From the NCBI RefSeq assembly GCF_000715075.1, contig NC_134082.1:196777948-196841947 (forward strand): a stretch of 64,000 nt of DNA, given 5' to 3'. Shown piece by piece: positions 1 to 11,200 of the stretch (position 1 is its first letter; each line of letters starts with the position of its first letter). The notes under the pieces are model-generated. The model did not search any database, had not been told where the DNA came from, and was given only the letters and a program-made list of their open reading frames with translations. The position numbers and the translations under genes were made by a program. Source of the DNA: Nicotiana tabacum. Lineage: Eukaryota; Streptophyta; Magnoliopsida; Solanales; Solanaceae.

Positions 1-1974
1 CTACTTTTCCAATCAGTCTCAAGGTACTTTTTTGTTTTTCTATTTAATAATATTGGAGCAGGCATAGGTTAGGAGCACATGTTATAGTTCTTCTGCAGTT
101 TCAATTATGTTGGAATCCTGGACCTGTCATAAGTTTGAGAAAAACTTCATGTGATGGAAATTAAATTATAGTATGTTCATATGAAATATGAAATTTAGAA
201 TTTTTATAGTTTTATTATCATGTATTCTTTCATATGTTTGTATTCATTCTATGCGTGTTCTGCTTTTTGGCTGATCTTTGTTCAATAATTTTGATAGTCA
301 AGTTTGGAGTTCAACTTCATAAAAGTGTCTGGTAATTAAACTAAGTAATGAATTGCTGAATAAGCTAAAGTCGGAATTGATGCTAAGAGTCATTTATATA
401 ATTGGTAGAAATTGAAAGGAGCATACCATGAAATAAGCTTCCAAACATAAAAGGTCAAAAAGAAACAAGCTTTAAGTTTCACCTAATAGAAATAGATTTA
501 CATGCATACACAATCTTCAGCTATCCTCCAATGAAAATTCATCAGTCAAAAATGAAGAAAAGTTCTAGACCTGGAATTATACTGAGCAAACTTAATTAAT
601 GTGGATGTCTTGTTTCCAGATCAAGAATTTGAGATTCTTTGTTGTGATATTGAGTCCCTAGTTAGTTTGCTCACCTTTTATCTCTATGGTGAAAATACTA
701 GTCTTTCTCTCCATTGCTATTTCTGTTCTAAGTTAAATAACTTAAATATAGAAATGATGTGGCTTATCTCATACCCAATAGCAGTTTTCTTCTTTCATAA
801 ATTTAATTCAAGCTGTAGTTCCTTTTATTTTTCTAAGCCCAATGTAAGATTTTTCCTTTTTTTCCCCTGGATGTAGATTTTGCCAAGTTGTATGCTTTTA
901 TGTTCCCTTTATTTGTCAGTATTTCATTTCAATTTGGTCTGCAATCTGTGGTTGAGTCTTACTTCTTTCAGAATCTTTTGTCCACTGATCTTCTTGAGGG
1001 TCTTTATTTTAAGGAATATATCCAGAATTTCTGAATTGACTTCTCATCAATGTCACCTGTTACTTATAAAAATTCATCATATGATGATCGTCTGCGCATT
1101 TGTTTCAAGAAGTATCTTAGCCTTATCGAATTATTATATGTGAATTTAGATGTTAGCGAGGATTCTTGTGCTATACTTATTTCTTGTCCTCTTTTATGAA
1201 TTCCAAATCTCATGTGGTGAAACTTTTAAGGAGCTGTAATTTTTTTAAAGATGGTGTTGCTAAACTTAGGATTTTCTCCTCTGGTGAATTCGTATTCTCC
1301 TGCGATTGTACCCCTGGCTGCCCTGAAGGTTTTTACTTATATAGTCGCCAATATTTTTTGTTTCTTCTTAAGAAATATGTTTGTGTTAAATGCATGTTCT
1401 TGATTCTACTATGGGCTTACGATGGAATGTTGTTTCTGTGTTTTTTGAATTGACGCGTTGCTGTTTTTTTTAAAAATAATATGATAATTTTCTTGAGTGT
1501 GGGATGTTCTTTGTGATATACAGTTCCATAATTATTGTTTCATTCTGATCGATCAGTGATGGTTAGCTTGGGCGTTAATGGTATTTTATATTTAGAATAC
1601 CTGCCTACAATGTTGTACGTTTGATATGTGACTCTTCTGAAGATGATTTGGTTGGTAAAAGTATGATCTTTGATAATGAATTCTGTTTATATGGCTTTGA
1701 AGAAGTGATGTTTATTACCTCAACGTGCAATTTTAGTATTTCTCGTTGATAATATATTCTATTTAGGTGGCAATAATCTCATAAAACCAAATAGTAGCCA
1801 AGGGTTCATAAAAAGAACTAGGTCTTTCTGTTTAGATAACAGTTGTCATATATATAGTATTGCATCATAATTGCCTCAATTATGCGAAATGAAAATTTAG
1901 TGTCAAGTACTTTGTTATCCTTTGCTTGTTCAATTCTTATGTATAGGTGCTATCTCATACTGTTTTTATATTTT
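1..1974. other. AT-rich internal region of CACTA 1 without a recognisable gene
   Basis: Several short open frames of 60-95 codons occur (601-876, 880-1143, 1166-1453). They are rich in Phe/Leu/Tyr codons, as expected from T-rich non-coding DNA, and none reads as a known protein apart from a short cysteine motif near 1240-1335. It is probably intron or intergenic space between the tnp genes of the CACTA element. Confidence 0.5.
1240..1335 (+). pseudogene. Short SAND/ULTRAPETALA-like fragment (tentative)
   Basis: The frame covering this stretch reads VAKLRIFSSGEFVFSCDCTP and then GCPEG. A basic KLR-[IV]F-x-GE segment followed by C-x-C-x3-C resembles the SAND-type zinc-binding core of plant ULTRAPETALA proteins and similar domains found in some plant transposon proteins. 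The similarity covers only about 30 residues and the flanking frame is noise. It could be a decayed exon of the transposon's own protein or a captured host exon. Confidence 0.25.
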
Positions 1975-4612
1975 AAGATTCGCAAGGAGCTAGCAAGATA
2001 CTTAAAGTGAAGAAAAGGGACGTGTTAAATTTATCTAATGGAGAACGCATTGTGGTTGATTTTGATGACATGGATTCTCCCATTGCTGAAGGACAAGGCG
2101 TTCTTGTAGGCTTTTGCGGAATTTTAGCAACCGACTGCTCCATTTTTCTAATTCACTTTGAGAAATGACCAGATTTACCCGTGACAATCTTCAACTGTTG
2201 CTATGATCGATTTATAAAGGTATTACTGAGGCATACAATAGCTCTGTTTTATGTCATTGAATTGTATATTTGCATGTAATAATTATCTAACCATTGGTTT
2301 ATTCTTGAAGCCTCGATTTTATTTTAGGATAACAGAGTCAAATGCAAGACGATATGTTTACAATTCTATGTGTAAGAAGTGGGGCGCAAAAAGGCTAAAG
2401 TTGTTTGATAAGGTCTATGATCCACTTAAGAGCAGAGCTGAGATAATGGATAGCGTTCCACTGGAAATTCCACCGGATCAATGGATTTCTTTTGTTGATT
2501 ACCGTTTTAAAGGAAAAAACACAGGTATTTATTTCAATCCTTCAATTATATGTGTAATTATATGGCTTCACTTTAACCAATCTTCATCCCTGTTAATGTT
2601 TTCAAACTTTTCCAACAACATCGACTTGACTTAAACTTAACCTTCAGATTCGAAATTTGAGATCACTTCTTCAAACTTGCCTCTTTTTGCTTGAGCTTAT
2701 AAATATCAATATCAACCACAACCATTTAAGAAAATCTTTGACAGATCCTTTGTGGTTTAATCTACACACTTATTGTTAAATTTTGGCTTATTTTCTTGCT
2801 ATTACTGGTGGAAGTTTGGGATTTGTTCTTGGAAGGCAATCTTCTGGCTTATAATATAATGTGCTTTTGTCACTTTACTGTAGCATTGAGACAGGGTGAC
2901 CTCTATCTTTAGTTTACCACTTTACTATTTTTCTTTTAAGCTTGAGGAAAGGACAAGAAAGGCTAGAGCTTTTGCTGATTTAGGTCCCAATGAAATCTTT
3001 CAAAATTCTACTCAATGATGAAATAATAGACTTGTGTTCTTTCTCCTCTTTAGTCATTACTGGGTTGTAAGAAGATGCCCTTTTGTATATTTGTTCCATT
3101 CTACCTGCAGATACAAAGGTAAAACTGGATCAATTGCTACATAATGCAAAAAATGACCCCCCCTTCCGTGTCCTTGCATGTGCATGCAGGTAAAGCAAAC
3201 ACTAAGATTCAGATATATATTTCTAACATGTAATTTTTTTTTGGTATCTTCTTGTAAGGAAACTTGTAAAAGAAATGCTGAAATTCGGAAGAAACAAACT
3301 GTTTCACATATCGGTGGCTCCAAACCTAACTCCAGAAGAAGGGCTGAAATGGTAATAATTCATTTTGGATACTTTAATTAAGCTAGCAACTATTCCTAGT
3401 TAGTTAAGTTAATGCGAATTTGACCTTTTCATTTATAGATGGCTGAGACTAGACAAAAGCCTGGACGAGGATAGCTTTATCTCGCTACACATAGGAATGA
3501 AGATGGATCATATGTTAATGAGGCGGCAAAAGAGATATGTGTAAGACACTCCGAAATTTTCTATATCATTAATTGAATTTGCCAGTTTAGCTTCAGTGAG
3601 AATGTGAATCAATGGCACAAGAAGTCTATGAAAATGGCATACTGAGGGTTAGTAATGCCGGTATCTTCCATAAGTTTGGGGCTAAAACTTAATTATTTTC
3701 TTAAAGCTATAAAATTTGATCAGTCTACAGAAGTTAAACTCTCTGCGGAAAGCTACCAGCTTTATATAGCACAAGAAATAATATATTTTAACTATGTCTG
3801 CAACTCGCTCCTACATTTTAAGTTTGAACAGACCTCATAAGATCACACCATCATCAGATTCTCGTCTCAGAAGTTGTGAAGTAGCTTTCTCTTAGCACAA
3901 AACACTAGTCCACTATGTAAAGTCATCTCAAATGAAACTCTTCCCAAGTAGACTAACATATTCCTCTGATGTTCTAACTAATGTTTCTTTTTCATTTTAC
4001 TAGATGATTAAATTTTTCCTATTAGAAATTAAATAGTTGAAGATTTTTCCAGATTCTCAGTTCTTTTCACAATGAATATATTTTTAAAGAGTTAAGTTTT
4101 ATTGTGTCAAAAAAAAATATCTGTCAGCTACTATGAACTAGAGAGAATGTGGATAATTTGTTGGTGAAATTACACTAATTTTAACTTGTCAATCAATGAT
4201 TGAAGTAAGAACACTGACTTTTGGTGTGTAATGTATTTAGGAAAAAATTGAACTAGAATTGAACCAAAGCACCATGGATGAGTATGAAATTTCGCCAAAT
4301 GATGATGTTGGTAAGGTGTTGGGAAAAGAGCACTCGGGAACTGTAAGGTGCTTAGGATTAGGAGCTGTTCCTGGCAGAGCTTTTAGACAAACAAGACCTC
4401 GTTATAGTGATTTGAATGCTTCAAGTTATAATAATGGTTCGTGTTCTTCCTAATGCCAAGAGAAGTACAATCAAATGTTGAATGCCCACAATCAAAGCTA
4501 AGAGAACTACAAAGAAATGATGAATGTTAACACGCAAATGATGAATGCTTTTAAGGCATATATGATAAGGGATATTTGTTTCTCCTCCTCGTTCAACGGT
4601 AAAAATAGTTCA
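1975..4612 (+). pseudogene. CACTA tnpA-like gene remnant (Transposase_24 family), multi-exon
   Basis: Separate blocks match the usual order of plant Ptta/En/Spm 'Transposase_24' proteins. About 1980-2220 has GERIVVDFDDMDSPIAEGQG, the conserved start region, followed by an in-frame TGA. About 2330-2524 has IPPDQWISFVDYRFK, equivalent to the family's PxDQW..LV.YW motif. About 3250-3355 has HIGGSKPNSRRRAEM. About 3440-3540 has YLATHRNEDGSYVNEAAKEI, preceded by a stop. About 4246-4455 has DVGKVLGKEHSGTVRCLGLG and ends in TAA. The gaps look like introns, for example GT after FKGKNT near 2521. Family members are thought to bind subterminal repeats and help TNP2. Two or more stops make this copy unlikely to be functional. 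Confidence 0.7.
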
Positions 4613-4619
4613 TAACTTT

Positions 4620-5155
4620 CTTATTTAATTTTGTAAAGTATGATTAATCAGTCCAAGTATTATTAGTTAGGATATTGTTGAGGTACTTTTTGTTAATTAT
4701 ATTTTATTTTGATTGTTTTGTAGCCAAGTGATGCGGCTAGCGGACCCATTGTACCCATTGATATAAGATCATCCGGTGAAAGTAATCCTAACAACAACCA
4801 TTGAAGTTGCTTTCAAATGTATTAGATAATTAAGTATCACACTTGATTGAATGGTCATAGTAGATCTTTTGTCCATAATGGTTGGACTGGATGTTCTGTT
4901 TAATGTTAGTTTTAAGACTAATTATAATATTGATGTTTTGTGTTTAATGGTTGGAGTAATTGTGTTTAAAATAAATTTTTAAGACTAATGATAATTTACT
5001 TTAATATGGAATCACTATATTTCCCCCTTACAATAAAGCAAAGATCGTTTTATCTTTTTAATATTCCAGTAGTTGGGAAACTTGCCTTTATTAATTGTTA
5101 AAAGAAAATTATACTTGAAATTGTAATAGTTATGTAGTAACATTGCAGAACAAAA
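4620..5155. other. Non-coding AT-rich stretch between tnpA-like remnant and subterminal repeats
   Basis: No open frame of note. After one possible terminal exon (around 4723-4803, ending at the stop after NNNH) the sequence is AT-rich spacer up to the subterminal zone. Confidence 0.5.
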
Positions 5156-5159
5156 TTGA

Positions 5160-5489
5160 ATAGCGGAGGTTATAACTATCACCATTTAACCTATAATAAT
5201 AATTGTGTTATAAAGTTTGCGGAGGTTAAATAAAGAAATTGCGGGTTTAAACCTCCGCTATTTTATAATAAGTGACAGCGCCAAACTACCAAATTGCGGA
5301 GGTTATACCGCCGTCAAATACCCGACGCTATATGATAACGTCGATCTGTCAAAAAACCCCCGCAAATTGGTTGCGGCGAACAATATTTGCGGGGGTTTTG
5401 GAAACTGCCGTAAAAGTATATTGCGGAGGTTTTTGACCACCGCAATATGTAAATAAAACCTCCGCAAATTGAGCATTTTTTTTGTAGTG
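5160..5489. repeat. CACTA 1 subterminal repeats and terminal inverted repeat
   Basis: Repeated variants of TTGCGGAGGTTT and its complement AAACCTCCGCAA occur in both orientations roughly every 20-40 bp (near 5163, 5218, 5250, 5297, 5360, 5387, 5422, 5457). The terminus is TTTTTTTTGTAGTG. In En/Spm-type elements such motifs are the sites bound by TNPA-like proteins. The alternating orientation gives the zone strong potential for hairpins. Confidence 0.8.
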
Positions 5490-5492
5490 AGT

Positions 5493-6661
5493 TAAAAAAC
5501 AGTAAGAACATAGAATCAGTCAAGATATGCGAGGAAAGATGTTTAAACATAAAGAGAAATCAGTTTAAACAAGTGTAGAAGAAACTATGAGAAACCCTAA
5601 CTTTAAAGAAAGTAAAAATAGCTTAAAGTTGATAATATTTCAAAAGAAGTTTGAGAATAGTGTAAAACATAGAAAGAAACAGACTTAAATCGTTAAAAGG
5701 GGCACAGATCTGAGAGATACAAACGAAAGTTAGGGTTTCAAAGGAAACCTAAATAGAAACGGAAGAACATGCTATAAACTTCAAAGATCGTAACATATGT
5801 GGTGTGATTTTACCCAAAATCACACCGGAGAAGCCATGAACAACCAAACCAGAAACCCTAGATACAAATCGGCATGGCCTAGGGCCCTTGAAGGCCTCAT
5901 AGATGATGAACAAGGCGATGGAGGAACCATTGGAGGCTTGAGGTTGAAAGGTGGTCGCCAGAGATGACCGGTGAAGGAGGCAGCGATTGAAGAGGTTAAG
6001 GGTTAGGTTGAGAGAAGAGAGGAGATGAGAGAGTTTGAGGGTGGCGGAATCTCAAAAATGAGATAGGGTTAGTGGTCTTTAGGATTAAAAAAGGAAAGGG
6101 CTCGGGTAGGAGTTTATAATGTCTGGGTCGGGTTAATTGGGTAGGAAATTGGGCTGGGGTTGGGCTAAAATTAGGCTAGAATTGAAAGCCAAATCTGGCT
6201 ATGATTTAAATAGCCACTTTTCCCTATTTTAAGTTATAATAAATAATAAATTATTTTCTGAAAATAATTTTTCTATACAAAAATGATTTAAAATGTGTAA
6301 TTATCATTTTAAAAATATACGAACCAATTTTACGCATATAAAATATAATTATACATTAAAATGGGCTAACATTGCAATTATATGCAATTTAGCTTAAAAA
6401 TACTAAATGTAATTATAAAAATGCATGAAAAATATATTAGCAATATTTTGGCATAAGTACAGAAATTAAATGAATAAATCATCATAACAATAATTTTGGG
6501 AATAATTATTGGGGATTTTATGAATAAAAGGGAGAAAATAAATCAATTTAAATCCTTAAAATTATGGAAAAAATTATAAAAACCTTGTGCATGATTATAT
6601 ATATGCTATTTTGAAGGTATTTATGCATATTTAAAATATATAGGAAAAATTGGGTATCAAC
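5493..6661 (-). mobile_element. Gypsy-like LTR (solo or partial), interrupted by CACTA 1
   Basis: Read on the minus strand, the boundary at 6661 starts TGTTGATACCCAATTTTTCC, a typical plant LTR start. It cuts cleanly into the gag of the copia remnant to its right. The following kilobase has an AT-rich U3-like part (6230-6660), then a GC-richer part with leader-like text (5840-6060). No coding domain is present, so lineage cannot be set from protein. The left end is lost where CACTA 1 begins. The family assignment is inferred from LTR style only. Confidence 0.5.
5801..5826. other. Perfect 11-bp inverted repeat with 4-nt loop
   Basis: GGTGTGATTTT (5801-5811), loop ACCC (5812-5815), AAAATCACACC (5816-5826). 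The arms are exact reverse complements. It lies in the transcribed-looking half of the LTR, so it could form a stem-loop in the retroelement RNA. No further evidence of function. Confidence 0.7.
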
Positions 6662-7089
6662 AGCATTACACTTCTCCCAAAGTTCATGCAATGACTGATC
6701 GAACTTATCCTTAGTACATCGTCCATCAACAAACCCTAATTTACTCTTGCCTATCAATTCTATTTTCATATATCTATTCCATACTGCATAGTTCTCAGTT
6801 CCAGTTAGCTAAATTGAAATCAACGAACTACCTGATGTGTCACTTGGCTGTATAAACAAATGGTGATGATGATCGATGGTTATTGCGGTTGTTCCTGTGC
6901 TGGTTCAGCTAAAACTTCTTCTCCAACTGCTATGTCTATCAAATTCAAGTAAACTAAGTTTTGAATTCCACAATTAACAGAGCTTTCAGTCGCAAATTGC
7001 AAAAAAAAAAAGGACAGAAATTGACGGAGAAAACGAGGAATGACAATTGCAGTGAACGCGGATCTATCATCCCTGCTATGATACTATAA
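6662..7089 (-). pseudogene. Copia gag N-terminus fragment and leader
   Basis: On the minus strand from about 6850 to 6662 the frame reads SGSSLISIQLTGTENYAVWN and then RYMKIELIGKSKLGFVDGR and WEKCNAV. This is the standard opening of copia gag proteins (substrate-like LTGxNYxxWxxxMxxAL, KxKLGFVDG). It stops abruptly at 6662 where the gypsy-like LTR is inserted. A degenerate primer-binding site (TAGTATCATAGC, the TGGTATCAGAGC type) lies at about 7076-7087 next to the LTR. The rest of the element is not visible and presumably lies left of CACTA 1, outside the window. Confidence 0.75.
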
Positions 7090-7217
7090 TGAAGATGTGA
7101 GAGCTTCAGTGAAGACAACAATGGCGAAAAATAGAAGAGAAGGTTCTAGAGAGAATTTTTCTATTTGAGAGAAAATTGGCTTGTATTATTGAAGCTCTAC
7201 ATTACAATGAATTGATA

Positions 7218-7283
<66 letters not shown>

Positions 7284-7420
7284 TTCTACAACTGCATCTA
7301 ATCTACAACCTTTTATCACCTAAACTAACCAATTCCATAATTAGTTATAACTAACTAATCCTTCTTAACTGAATTAACTACACTCACGTGATTGACACGT
7401 GACTACTCCTATCTTCAACA
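7090..7420 (-). repeat. 5' LTR of the minus-strand copia remnant
   Basis: Minus-strand reading begins TGTTGAAGATAGGAG at 7420 and ends in ..CTTCA at 7090, next to the primer site; length about 331 bp. It contains a long TA microsatellite. The paired LTR is not in the window, so the ends are set by TG/CA and by the primer-site position only. Confidence 0.6.
7223..7280. repeat. (TA)29 microsatellite
   Basis: Uninterrupted TA dinucleotides over 58 bp inside the copia LTR. Likely to be length-polymorphic and error-prone in assembly. Confidence 0.95.
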
Positions 7421-7719
7421 GTACAAGTTAATTAAACTCAAAAACAAAAGGGTTGGCCTACAACCTACACATGTTATTCTGTAGAGAGCGACGTTCAAAC
7501 ATTAAACAAATATACCTTTGTGTTTTTCTTAATCAATGTTTCTAAGGAAAAATAGATAATTGTGCAATGTTTGTTGTCAATTCGTAAATGATCAGTAGTT
7601 CAGTACTTTAATCAAAGGGCATATCTCTCGCGATAAAACTTGCGTATGTATGCCATTGGAATTTGTATGATCAAACCACAAACTTCAACAAATTGGTACA
7701 ACTTAAAACATTTCAATAT
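7421..7719. other. Intergenic DNA between copia remnant and TNT-like copia element
   Basis: AT-rich, no open frame, no recognisable repeat or RNA gene. Confidence 0.6.
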
Positions 7720-7724
7720 TTGAC

Positions 7725-8078
7725 TGTTGAAGTTTGGCAAAATGCCAAAGTCCCACATCGGTTGAGAGTTAAGTTTGGGGGGGATTTTCCCCTATAAAAG
7801 AAGGCCTAATGTTTAGGATTGAAACACACCTCTCATTTGCCTTCTCATCTATTTAAGGCATTTGTATCTTCTCTCTTTAGTATTATTTCACTTGTATTTT
7901 TGGAGTGAAATAAAATATTGGTTGTGTCCGAGGAGTAGGCAAAATTAGCCGAACCTCGTAAATTCTGGTGTTCCCTTTATTGTTGCTTTATTGTCTTATT
8001 TATTATTTGGTGGCTGTCATAATTTTTGGTATAGTAGTTGTGACTTATTCACACTATATACATTTGGCTTCCGCAACA
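7725..8078 (+). repeat. 5' LTR of TNT-like copia
   Basis: Starts TGTTGAAGTTTGGC and ends TTCCGCAACA. A TATA box (TATAAAA, 7793-7799) follows a G-run/CCCC segment and would start transcription near 7825. It differs from the 3' LTR at eight positions, including two adjacent ones in the G-run/T-run (G7AT4 against G6AT5). Confidence 0.95.
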
Positions 8079-8080
8079 AT

Positions 8081-8092
8081 TGGTATCAGAGC
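8081..8092 (+). other. Primer-binding site
   Basis: TGGTATCAGAGC, the usual copia complement to the 3' end of plant initiator tRNA-Met, two bases after the 5' LTR. Confidence 0.9.
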
Positions 8093-8099
8093 CAAGGTA

Positions 8100-8234
8100 C
8101 TGTCTTAGTATGCTCTGTGGTTGCAGCATAGTCTGATCTTCCACATCAGAAAAGATTTATCTTGGTAACTGTGTCAAGATTCTGTCTTAGTATGCTCTGT
8201 GGTTGCAGCTTAGTCTGATCTTCCACACCAGAAA
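8100..8234 (+). repeat. Imperfect tandem duplication in the copia leader
   Basis: A segment of about 53 bp beginning CTGTCTTAGTATGCTCTG at 8100 recurs at 8182 (period 82) with only a few differences. It lies between the primer site and gag, where packaging signals are expected. Confidence 0.85.
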
Positions 8235-8286
8235 GGAAATAATCTTGATTTGTGTCGTCAGCTATTAAATAATATTTGTGTCAAAG

Positions 8287-11200
8287 ATGGGAGACAATAA
8301 ACAAGAAGAATCTACATCAAGTGTCAACAATACGTCATCATTGGCATCTTCGCTTATGACAAGAATTGTGTCAAATGCGAAATTTGCGGTAGAAATATTT
8401 GACGGGTCCGGACATTTTGGGATGTGGCAAGGCGAGGTTCTAGATGTCCTTTTTCAACAAGGGCTAGATCTTGCTATTGAAGAAAAGAGACCAGATGCTA
8501 TTGGAGAAGAAGATTGGAGAATTATCAATCGTGTTGCTTGCGGTACCATTCGATCCTACCTTGCTAGAGAGCAGAAATATCCATACACAAAGGAAACTTT
8601 TGCAAGTAGATTATGGAAAGCACTGGAGGATAAATTTTTGAAGAAAAACAGTCAAAATAAATTGTACATGAAGAAGATACTGTTTCACTTCACCTATGTT
8701 CCTGGTACCACGATGAATGAACATATCACCAGTTTCAATAAGTTGGTCACAGATTTGCAAAATATGGATACAACTTATGATGATGGTGACTTGGCCTTGA
8801 TGTTGTTGGCGTCACTTCTTGATGAGTACGAGCACCTTGAAACTACTCTACTCCATGGAAATGATGAAGTTTCTCTCAGAGAAGTTTGTTCGGTTTTGTA
8901 CAGCTATGAACAAAGAAAGCGAGAAAAACAGAAGGGCGGAGAAGGAGAAGCACTATTTGTGAGGGGTCGTCCTCAAAGTCAAACGAGGACAAAGAAGGGA
9001 AGATCCAAGTCAAGATCCAGACCCAGCAAAGATGAATGTGCCTTTTGTCGAGAAAAAGGGCACTGGAAGAAAGACTGTCCGAAGTTGAAGAATAAGGCCA
9101 AACATAACAATGGAAAGACCATTATGGATTCAAATGTAGCTGATTGTGATGATTCAGACTTCTCATTAGTTACAATAGAGTCATCAACATCATCAGACAT
9201 ATGGTTGATGGACTCGACTTGTAGCTATCATATGTGTCCCAACATGGACTGGTTCGTGGAATCTCAAGAAGGAGAATATGGAGTCGTCCACACAGCGGAT
9301 AACAGCCCTCTTACCTCATATGGCATTGGTTCAATACGATTAAGGAACCATGATGGAATGATCAGAACATTAACAGATATTCGATATGTACCGGATTTGA
9401 AGAAGAATCTCATCTCTGTGGGAGCCCTAGAATCAAAAGGGTTCAAAATCATTGCAGAAAATGGAGTGATGAGAGTATACTCCGGTGCACTAGTGGTAAT
9501 GAAGGCTAATCGGAAGAATAATAATATGTACCGCTATCGTGACAGTACAGTTATTGGGACAGCGACAGTGACATCCAGTGACGACAAAGAGGCAGAAGCA
9601 ACCAAGCTATGACACATGAGCTTGGGATATGCTGGAGGAATATCCTTGAAAACTCTATCAGATCAAGGATTGTTAAAAGGCGTAAAGGCTTGCAACTTGG
9701 AGTTTTGTGAGCATTGTGTCAAAGGGAAACAGATAAGGGTTAAATTTGGTACAACGATCCATAATACTAAAGGCATTTTGGATTATGTACACTCTGATGT
9801 TTGAGGTCCTTCCAAAACACCTTCATTGGGTGGGAAGCACTATTTTGTAACCTTTGTTGATGATTTTTCTCGAAGAGTGTGGGTGTATACAATGAAAAAC
9901 AAAGATGAAGTGCTGGGAATTTTTCTCAAATGGAAGACGATGGTGGAGAATCAAACAGGCAGGAGGATCAAGTGTATTCGCACAGACAATGGAGGTGAAT
10001 ACAAAAATGATCATTTCAATAAGGTCTGTGAAAATGATGGCATCGTTCGATACTTCACTGTTAGACATACACCACAACAGAATGGAGTGGCAGAACGTAT
10101 GAACCGGACCTTGCTGGAGAAGGTACGGTGTATGTTGTCCAATGCTGGCTTGGGCAAAGAATTTTGGGCTGAGGCAATTACATATGCACGCCACCTCATT
10201 AATCGTCTACCATCTGCTGCTATTGATGGCAAGACACCACTTGAAAAATGGTATGGAAAACCTGCTGTAGATTATAACTCTTTGCACGTGTTTGGCTCAA
10301 CTGCATATTATCATGTGACGGAGTCAAAATTGGATCCAAGGGCAAAGAAGGCTATTTTTATGGGAATTACTTCTGGAGTCAAAGGATATCGCTTATGGTA
10401 TCCTATGACAAAGAAAGTAATATTCAGCAGAGATGTTACCTTTGATGAATCTGCTATGGTAAATAAGGTAACAGAAGACACCGAACAAAATAAAGGTGCT
10501 TCTAAGCAGGTGGAGTTTGAGGGAAAATTTATTTTTCTTACACAAGAAGCAGATGAGGAAACAAATGAAGATTACCCTCTGGAAGGAGAGCCAGTAGAGG
10601 AGATTCCAACTCAGGAACCTCAACAACAACTTGAAACAATAGCAACCAGCAGGCCAAAAAGAACAATAACGAAACCTGTTCGTCTCATAGAGACGGTTGC
10701 TTGTGCAACCTCAATTGTAGCTGATGATGTTCCTACTACTTATAAAGACGCTGTCCAAAGTTCAGAAGAAGATAAGTGGAGGATTGCCATGAATGATGAA
10801 ATAGAGTCCCTTCATCAGAATCATACATGGAGATTGGCCAATCTCCCGAAGGGAAAGAAAGCAATTGGGTGCAAATGGGTATTTGCAAAGAAGGAAAGAT
10901 TTCCTAACCAAGTAGATGTTCGCTACAAAGCAAGATTGGTGGCCAAAGGATATGCTCAAAAGGAGGGAATTGATTACAATGAAGTGTTTTCTCCGGTTGT
11001 AAAACATTCCTCCATTAGAATTATGTTGGCTTTGGTAGCACAATTGGATTTGGAACTAGTTCAGATGGATGTAAAAATTGCGTTTTTACATGGAAACTTG
11101 GAGGAGGAAATCTACATGACTCAGCCAGAAGGATTCAAAGTTGTTGGAAAAGAAAATATGGTATGCAAACTTGAAAAATTGTTGTACGGTTTGAAACAAT

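Larger units (their letters stand above)
1..5489 (+). mobile_element. CACTA (En/Spm) DNA transposon 1, 3' part
   Basis: The right end is clear. Read in reverse complement, the element starts CACTACAAAAAAAATGC at 5489 and runs into a subterminal zone packed with TTGCGGAGG repeats. Internally (1975-4612) there are degraded exons of the tnpA-like Transposase_24 family. The base after the end begins AGT (5490-5492), a candidate half of the 3-bp target duplication. The left end is outside the window, so neither full length nor the matching TSD can be checked. The element lies inside a gypsy-like LTR that resumes at 5493. Certain as a CACTA end; orientation is taken from the tnpA-like exons. Confidence 0.85.

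Noticed and set aside
7223..7280. TA run as a possible origin or centromere-like element
   Set aside because: A plain dinucleotide microsatellite inside a copia LTR; no other supporting feature.
8081..8092. tRNA-Met-like sequence
   Set aside because: Only the 12-base primer complement; no tRNA body. The same applies at 22281, 35415 and 42290.
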